From IMG/VR virus record IMGVR_UViG_3300036945_000353, positions 1-22,666 of that record: DNA of 22,666 nt; one strand, written 5' to 3'. Each line of letters opens with the position of its first letter. Position 1 is the stretch's first letter. Below, one piece after another: positions 19,487-22,666 of this stretch. This DNA is from a virus. Under the pieces are notes generated by a model, which saw nothing but the letters and a program-made list of their open reading frames with translations, was not told the DNA's origin and made no database searches. A program made the position numbers and the translations under genes.

Positions 19487-19663
19487 ATGACATATCGCAA
19501 CTTGACTGTCTATCCGATTAAAATTGAGTCAGACATTTACCAATACGGCGAAGGTGTGTTTGTGTGGTTTGACGAGACCGGTGGTGTTGGCGGTGCTTCA
19601 AACTATCTTGAAGAGGCAAAAGCACAGATGCATAGATATGCGGAGAGCATGAATGAAACCTAA
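19487..19663 (+). CDS. Small protein of unknown function
   Basis: The product has 58 residues (M-T-Y-R-N-L-T-V-Y-P-I-K-I-E-S-D-I-Y-Q-Y-G), with a beta-rich first half, an aromatic/acidic stretch (V-F-V-W-F-D-E-T-G-G-V-G-G-A) and a helical end (Y-L-E-E-A-K-A-Q-M-H-R-Y). AAGGAAAG precedes the ATG by a few bases. It overlaps the next gene by 11 bases in another frame, so the two are coupled. No family is recognised. Confidence 0.65.
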   Translation: MTYRNLTVYPIKIESDIYQYGEGVFVWFDETGGVGGASNYLEEAKAQMHRYAESMNET

Positions 19664-19802
19664 ACAAAAGGAACTGCCGAAGGCACGAAATCCGTTCGTC
19701 CTTCATCTTTCCAAACGCCCATCAGGCGCACACGGAAAGGCACACAAAGTTCAACGCCGTGATGACAAGATGGCGCTGAAGCAAAATGCGCCCGTAGCTT
19801 AG
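19653..19802 (+). CDS. Small basic phage protein of the 'KARNPFV' type
   Basis: The product has 49 residues and is very basic: M-K-P-K-Q-K-E-L-P-K-A-R-N-P-F-V-L-H-L-S-K, then S-G-A-H-G-K-A-H-K-V-Q-R-R-D-D-K. From memory, small proteins with this P-K-x-R-N-P-F-V and G-x-H-x-K pattern are among the most widespread unassigned proteins in tailed phages. The start lies inside the preceding gene and the last 15 bases are also the 5' acceptor region of tRNA-Lys. A DNA stretch inside it (19664-19692) is echoed in the tRNA-like element at 21288. Confidence 0.75.
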   Translation: MKPKQKELPKARNPFVLHLSKRPSGAHGKAHKVQRRDDKMALKQNAPVA

Positions 19803-19864
19803 TTGGCCAAAAGCATCCGACTTTTAATCGGTGATCCTGGGTTCAAATCCCAGCGGGCACACCA
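19788..19864 (+). tRNA. tRNA-Lys (anticodon TTT)
   Basis: Acceptor GCGCCCG/CGGGCAC with one C-A mismatch (pair 2-71), D-arm GCTT/AAGC, anticodon loop CTTTTAA, T-arm CTGGG-TTCAAAT-CCCAG, discriminator A and CCA. The 5' end overlaps the small basic protein gene by 15 bases. Confidence 0.9.
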
Positions 19865-19976
19865 TTACTTTGATGATACACTGACGCCGTGTGGTTACGG
19901 CAATACAACTAGGCTTACCGCAATCTAATAACCATAACGATTGAGTTGAGGTTGAGCAGTGTATCTTCTAAGTAAT
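19864..19976 (+). ncRNA. Long-stem structured RNA filling the gap between tRNA-Lys and tRNA-Phe
   Basis: ATTACTT (19864-19870) pairs with AAGTAAT (19970-19976), and GATACACTG (19875-19883) with CAGTGTATC (19957-19965). The bases between add two pairs and two T-T mismatches, giving an almost continuous 20-position stem. Inside are a GCCGT/ACGGC hairpin and a nested CAACT/AGTTG plus CAATC/GATTG stem. No ORF, no anticodon arm and no T-arm are seen. It spans exactly from the last A of tRNA-Lys to the base before tRNA-Phe. Confidence 0.65.
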
Positions 19977-20051
19977 GCCTCGGTAGCTCATTGGTAGAGC
20001 GTTCGCCTGAAGAGCGGAGCGTAGGGAGTTCGATTCTCCCCCTTGGCACCA
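19977..20051 (+). tRNA. tRNA-Phe (anticodon GAA)
   Basis: D-arm GCTC/GAGC, anticodon arm TTCGC-CTGAAGA-GCGGA, T-arm GGGAG-TTCGATT-CTCCC, discriminator A and CCA. The acceptor GCCTCGG/CCTTGGC has two internal mismatches (pairs 4-69 and 5-68). Confidence 0.85.
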
Positions 20052-20057
20052 ATATAT

Positions 20058-20131
20058 CCTCTCTTAGCTCAATGGTAGAGCAGGCGACCGATAATCGTCA
20101 GACAATGGATCGTTACCATTAGAGAGGACCA
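20058..20131 (+). tRNA. tRNA-Ile (anticodon GAT)
   Basis: Acceptor CCTCTCT/AGAGAGG, D-arm GCTC/GAGC, anticodon arm GGCGA-CCGATAA-TCGTC, T-stem AATGG/CCATT, discriminator A and CCA. The T-loop is ATCGTTA (A54, T58) instead of TTCGANN, and position 33 is C. Confidence 0.82.
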
Positions 20132-20137
20132 AAGTTT

Positions 20138-20220
20138 GGGCAGGTAAAGCAGATGGTTTCTGCATCGAGTCTGTAAAACTCGTCTGAAAGGGAGTGGATC
20201 GTAACCGCACCTGCCCACCA
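20138..20220 (+). tRNA. tRNA-Tyr (anticodon GTA)
   Basis: Perfect acceptor GGGCAGG/CCTGCCC, D-stem GCAG/CTGC, anticodon arm CGAGT-CTGTAAA-ACTCG, an extended variable region as expected for bacterial tRNA-Tyr, and CCA. The T-loop is ATCGTAA (A54, T58). Confidence 0.87.
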
Positions 20221-20225
20221 ATAAT

Positions 20226-20302
20226 GTCCCCATAGATTACGTTGGCTAGATCATTGCCCTTTCAAGGCGAAGAAGCGGGATCGACACCCGCTGGGGATAC
20301 CA
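20226..20302 (+). tRNA. tRNA-Glu (anticodon TTC)
   Basis: Acceptor GTCCCCA/TGGGGAT (one G-T), anticodon arm TTGCC-CTTTCAA-GGCGA, T-arm GCGGG-ATCGACA-CCCGC and CCA. T-loop position 54 is A. Confidence 0.9.
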
Positions 20303-20325
20303 AAATAGGTACTTGCCGGTACCTT

Positions 20326-20478
20326 GACAACAAGTCTTTCTTTTTGTTACTTCCAATGGGACGGCAATCCTAACTACGAAAAGGACTTGAAGATTGTTAC
20401 ACATGGTCTAATGGATATGACGCTTGCCGTGCAGGCAGGAGATATGGGTTCGAGCCCCATTGTGTTCTACTTGTTGTC
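20326..20478 (+). ncRNA. Long-range stem enclosing the tRNA-Ala-like element
   Basis: GACAACAAGT (20326-20335) pairs perfectly with ACTTGTTGTC (20469-20478), enclosing 133 bases with a 5' domain and the tRNA-Ala-like element at 20397. Alternative pairings in the 5' part include TTGCCG (20313-20318)/CGGCAA (20362-20367) and CAAGTC/GACTTG. No ORF is seen. It could be a precursor whose ends pair or a separate RNA. Confidence 0.5.
20397..20468 (+). tRNA. tRNA-like element, anticodon TGC (Ala)
   Basis: D-arm GTC/GAC with TAATGGATAT loop, anticodon arm CTTGC-CGTGCAG-GCAGG (anticodon TGC, but position 33 is G, not T), T-arm ATGGG-TTCGAGC-CCCAT. The acceptor is partial: ACACA/TGTGT with two unpaired positions at the end, and CCA is not encoded. 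Confidence 0.6.
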
Positions 20479-20488
20479 AGAAATTCAT

Positions 20489-20562
20489 ATTCTTGTCGTC
20501 TAATGTAAGGACACTATCTCGACACGATAGGGGCAATGGTTAGATTCCATTCAAGAATACCA
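20489..20562 (+). tRNA. tRNA, apparent anticodon GAC (Val)
   Basis: Perfect acceptor ATTCTTG/CAAGAAT, D-stem GTC/GAC, anticodon stem CTATC/GATAG with loop TCGACAC, T-stem AATGG/CCATT, discriminator A and CCA. Position 33 is C instead of T, the D-loop lacks the GG pair, and the T-loop is TTAGATT. Confidence 0.7.
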
Positions 20563-20567
20563 ATAAT

Positions 20568-20640
20568 GCTTCTGCCGGCGGATCCGGTGGCGGGTCTACG
20601 AAGCCTGCTTACGAATGTTCAACTCATTCCAGGAGCACCA
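20568..20640 (+). tRNA. tRNA-Arg (anticodon ACG)
   Basis: Acceptor GCTTCTG/CAGGAGC, anticodon arm CGGGT-CTACGAA-GCCTG, T-arm GAATG-TTCAACT-CATTC, discriminator A and CCA. The D-arm is irregular (CCGG/CCGG). Confidence 0.8.
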
Positions 20641-20647
20641 AAATAAT

Positions 20648-20723
20648 GCCGTGACAAGTGTAAGTGGAAGCATATCTCACTGTGACTGAGATGGAATGGG
20701 ATCGAAGCCCATGCACGGTACCA
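20648..20723 (+). tRNA. tRNA-His (anticodon GTG)
   Basis: Acceptor GCCGTG/CACGGT (six pairs, seventh mismatched), anticodon arm TCTCA-CTGTGAC-TGAGA, T-arm ATGGG-ATCGAAG-CCCAT and CCA. The base before the 5' end is T, so the G-1 of bacterial tRNA-His is not encoded; discriminator A and a T-loop with A54 are also unusual. Confidence 0.78.
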
Positions 20724-20740
20724 AATCAAAAGGATATATG

Positions 20741-20920
20741 ATGGTTAAAGTTGTTTCAACACCTAATATGCAAACAACATGCTATAAATGTAAATCCGTC
20801 TTAGAGTATACATTCCAAGACACAAAAGAAAAAACTACTACAGATTATCTTGGTGGTCGTGATACATATCGTGGGTTTGTTTGCCCAGTATGTGGATCAT
20901 TTGTGTCTGTTGAAATTTAA
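20741..20920 (+). CDS. Small zinc-ribbon protein
   Basis: The product has 59 residues. Two Cys pairs, T-C-Y-K-C (residues 13-16) and V-C-P-V-C-G (about 48-51), flank a beta-rich middle (S-V-L-E-Y-T-F-Q-D) and form a likely zinc ribbon. I start it at the second of two adjacent ATGs (20738, 20741) because AAAAGGA then has normal spacing. The leader AAGGATATATGATGGT is repeated at the next gene. It may bind nucleic acid or protein; function is unknown. Confidence 0.7.
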   Translation: MVKVVSTPNMQTTCYKCKSVLEYTFQDTKEKTTTDYLGGRDTYRGFVCPVCGSFVSVEI

Positions 20921-20929
20921 GGATATATG

Positions 20930-21184
20930 ATGGTCAAAGTTCTAATCTACAGTTCAAAAGAAATCTACGATACTGCTTCCTATGAAGGTCGAGCAGAAGC
21001 AGACTTGGTTGCCTATCAAGAAAATGGCTGGTATCAGATTGTGAAGAACAGAACTCGTCGCTATATGGGCCCTTATACAACCTTCCATGGATTGCAACTT
21101 GAGCTTAACTGGATTGAACGTGATGAGTTGAACAAAGAGTTTGATGACTACCGTTTTGCTCAGGAAAATACTAAACTTGCATGA
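20930..21184 (+). CDS. Small protein of unknown function
   Basis: The product has 84 residues (M-V-K-V-L-I-Y-S-S-K-E-I-Y-D-T-A-S-Y-E-G-R-A-E-A-D), with a central Arg/Tyr-rich part (K-N-R-T-R-R-Y-M-G-P-Y-T-T-F-H-G) and a helical acidic end (W-I-E-R-D-E-L-N-K-E-F-D-D-Y-R-F). AAGGA lies just upstream; the ATG at 20927 is an alternative. The leader and first codons match those of the gene before it, although the proteins are otherwise different. No family is recognised. Confidence 0.7.
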   Translation: MVKVLIYSSKEIYDTASYEGRAEADLVAYQENGWYQIVKNRTRRYMGPYTTFHGLQLELNWIERDELNKEFDDYRFAQENTKLA

Positions 21185-21199
21185 ATACGAAAATAGTTA

Positions 21200-21228
21200 T
21201 TGACATTGTAAGTTACATATGTTATGGT
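21200..21228 (+). promoter_or_regulatory. Early promoter upstream of the DUF2828 gene
   Basis: TTGACA (21200-21205), a 17-base spacer and TATGGT (21223-21228); the extension is AAAATAGTTA, one base off the family consensus. The expected start near 21235 gives a ~250-base leader with two tRNA-like elements before the coding region. Confidence 0.8.
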
Positions 21229-21287
21229 GACTATATGAAGAATAAATTGGATGTCTTAGCGGACAACATCATCCAGACTAAATTATA

Positions 21288-21362
21288 GGATCGTTACAGC
21301 ATCTTAGAGCTCGTTAGAGCATTTGACTTGTAATCAAAAGGAACGCCGCAAGGCACGATCCT
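21288..21362 (+). tRNA. tRNA-Thr-like element (anticodon TGT) with a tetraloop T-arm
   Basis: GGATCGT pairs with ACGATCC as acceptor, a D-arm GCTC-GTTA-GAGC and the anticodon arm TTTGA-CTTGTAA-TCAAA are clear. The T-arm is replaced by a short GCC-GCAA-GGC hairpin with a GNRA loop, about ten extra bases lie before the D-arm, and CCA is absent. The total length is still 75 bases. Confidence 0.5.
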
Positions 21363-21386
21363 GAATATACTATGAAACCGAATTGG

Positions 21387-21467
21387 TTGGTTTCAGCTAA
21401 CAAATGGAAAACAATCTGTCTTTCAACAGATCAAAAGTGGTTCAAATCCACACTTTAAACCCAACCA
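21387..21467 (+). tRNA. tRNA-like element before the DUF2828 gene, anticodon uncertain (TTC?)
   Basis: Acceptor TTGGTTT/AAACCCA with one mismatch and encoded CCA, anticodon stem ATCTG/CAGAT with an eight-base loop TCTTTCAA, T-arm GTGG-TTCAAAT-CCAC with extra bases on its 3' side. The D-arm is unclear. TGGTTGG (21384-21390) can alternatively pair with CCAACCA at the 3' end. Confidence 0.45.
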
Positions 21468-21482
21468 GAAAAGGAATATACT

Positions 21483-22666
21483 ATGTCTTTCGTAAATGCA
21501 GTTAAACAATCTAAGACCAAAGCAGTCGCCCGTACCGCAAACGGTATGAAGGCTAAAGCCACTTCGGCATCACTTGTTTTGGACTTGTTCGGTATCATTG
21601 GCTCTGCCCGTGGTACTGACATTACCAAACAATTCGTTACTTCATTCGTTGAGAATGCCGATCTTACTATGCGTATGCTACAGTGGGTTCGTGACATTCG
21701 CGAGGGTGCAGGCGAACGTGCTACCTTCCGTAATCTGCTATCAGCGCTAGAGTCTACCGACCCAACTCTTGCTGGTAAGTTGATGCACAAAATCCCTGCG
21801 CTTGGTCGTTGGGATGACCTGTTTGCATACAAAGATGCTACCAATCGTAATCAGGCGTTTGCTTTGATTGCAGAAGCTCTTGAGGCAAAGAATGGTCTGG
21901 CAGCAAAGTGGTGTCCACGTAAAGGTCCGGTCGCTGTTGAACTAACTCGCTACTTAGGTCTGTCTCCAAAGGCATACCGTCAGTTGATTGTTGGTTTGAC
22001 CAATGTTGTTGAAACTCAGATGTGTTCTAAGGAATGGGAAGCTATCAACTTCTCGCATGTTCCTTCTGTTGCATCTGCTCGTTACCAAAAGGCTTTCGGT
22101 CGTAATGCAAAAGAGTCTTACTCTGCTTACATTGCTGAATTGAAGAAGCCTCAAGCAGAACGTGATCCAAAGGTCAAGATTAACGCTGGTGCGGTATATC
22201 CGTATGATGTTGTGAAGTCTGTGATCAAGGGTAACAAGGCTGTCGCTGATGAACAATGGAAGGCTCTGCCTAACTATATCGGTGACGCAAAGGTTCTGCC
22301 TATGGTCGACGTCTCTGGTTCTATGGGTTCGCTTCACTACTCAACAGGTAGCGCTCTACAACCAATCGACATTGCTGTTTCCCTTGGTCTTTACTGTGCC
22401 GATAAGAACACTGGTGCTTTCAAGGACTTGTTCTTGACTTTCTCTGCTTCGCCAAAGATGGAGTATCTAAAAGGCACTCTGTCGCAGAAGATGGATCAAA
22501 TGTCAAAATCTGAATGGCAAATGAATACTAACCTGCACGCAGCTTTTGATGAGATTCTCAAGATTGCTGTCAAAGGTAAAGTTGCTCAAGAAGATATGCC
22601 TGACATGATGTTGGTATTGTCTGACATGCAGTTCGATTCTTGCACTAAGTATGATGACACTGCAAT
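21483..22666 (+). CDS. DUF2828-type protein with von Willebrand A domain, Ro60/TROVE-like (3' end outside window)
   Basis: About 394 residues are visible. The N-terminal part matches the DUF2828 family: R-D-I-R-E-G-A-G-E-R-A-T-F-R (residues 73-86), I-P-A-L-G-R-W-D-D-L, then F-S-H-V-P-S-V-A-S-A-R-Y. A vWA domain follows from about residue 270: the metal site is D-V-S-G-S-M, T in M-N-T-N-L-H and D in L-S-D-M-Q-F-D, so the MIDAS is complete. Ro60/TROVE proteins share this helical-repeat plus vWA layout and bind misfolded or Y-type RNAs; that DUF2828 does the same is inference. AAGGA precedes the ATG. Codon usage is richer in C/G-ending codons than the neighbours, suggesting high expression or separate origin. 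It lies behind an early promoter and two tRNA-like elements. Confidence 0.8.
   Translation, partial: MSFVNAVKQSKTKAVARTANGMKAKATSASLVLDLFGIIGSARGTDITKQFVTSFVENADLTMRMLQWVRDIREGAGERATFRNLLSALESTDPTLAGKLMHKIPALGRWDDLFAYKDATNRNQAFALIAEALEAKNGLAAKWCPRKGPVAVELTRYLGLSPKAYRQLIVGLTNVVETQMCSKEWEAINFSHVPSVASARYQKAFGRNAKESYSAYIAELKKPQAERDPKVKINAGAVYPYDVVKSVIKGNKAVADEQWKALPNYIGDAKVLPMVDVSGSMGSLHYSTGSALQPIDIAVSLGLYCADKNTGAFKDLFLTFSASPKMEYLKGTLSQKMDQMSKSEWQMNTNLHAAFDEILKIAVKGKVAQEDMPDMMLVLSDMQFDSCTKYDDTA

Noticed and set aside
19864-20480. GOLLD, group I intron or tmRNA as identity of the long-stem RNAs
   Set aside because: They are 110-155 bases, far too short for GOLLD or tmRNA, and no intron core elements or split gene are visible.
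21235-21288. 17-codon ORF starting at the expected transcription start of the promoter at 21200
   Set aside because: It has no ribosome-binding site and its stop overlaps the tRNA-like element; leaderless translation is possible but unsupported.
21455-22337. Minus-strand ORFs opposite the DUF2828 gene
   Set aside because: They are shadows of a strongly coding plus-strand frame with recognisable DUF2828 and MIDAS motifs.
1-22666. CRISPR array, insertion sequence or integrase/attachment sites
   Set aside because: No regularly spaced repeats, transposase or integrase were seen; the tRNAs show no duplicated 3' ends typical of attachment sites.

Overview
The window reads as part of the genome of an AT-rich, T4-like tailed phage (myovirus) that infects a Gram-negative bacterium. 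The evidence is a T4 gp61-type primase, late-promoter boxes of the T4 type (TATAAATA), a class I NrdA/NrdB pair with ThyX, a GH19 endolysin, a two-gene spanin, GIY-YIG homing-type nucleases and a large tRNA cluster. All convincing genes are on the + strand. The host cannot be named; a DUF1127 protein hints at an alpha- or gammaproteobacterium.

Layout. (1) 1-7190: late/virion region. It holds the C-terminus of a structural protein, a DUF1127 protein, a terminator and a late promoter. A large nucleotidyltransferase/P-loop kinase follows, then the endolysin, three small proteins rich in prohead-protease-like sites, a virion protein and a terminator. (2) 7200-9171: two conserved hypothetical genes, an overlapping Rz/Rz1 spanin pair and a coiled-coil membrane protein (holin candidate). 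(3) 9185-13664: a strong promoter drives primase, thyX, nrdB and nrdA, closed by a terminator; this block makes primers and dTTP/dNTPs. (4) 13677-16597: small, tightly coupled accessory genes, two of them GIY-YIG-type proteins. (5) 16600-21470: about 20 tRNAs or tRNA-like elements, interleaved with small genes, a homing endonuclease, a Dps-like protein and at least three RNAs with long terminal stems. (6) 21483-end: a DUF2828-type protein with a von Willebrand A domain, relative of the Ro60/TROVE fold, cut by the window edge.

Regulation. Six near-identical early promoters (AAAATAGTTGTTGACAT, usually 17 nt, then TATAAA or TATGGT) are scattered through regions 4-6, generally just after a stop codon or tRNA. 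Late TATAAATA boxes precede the virion block, the tRNA cluster and the homing endonuclease.

Most notable: the homing endonuclease start lies in a hairpin that also holds a late promoter, the arrangement known for T4 I-TevI; its last codons also form the 5' acceptor strand of tRNA-Met. Several tRNAs are structurally abnormal (A54-U58 T-loops, missing or replaced arms, acceptor mismatches). Two of the three long-stem RNAs fill the space just before a tRNA, and all lie upstream of a Ro60-like gene, which suggests a phage RNP or RNA-processing module. That last link is inference.
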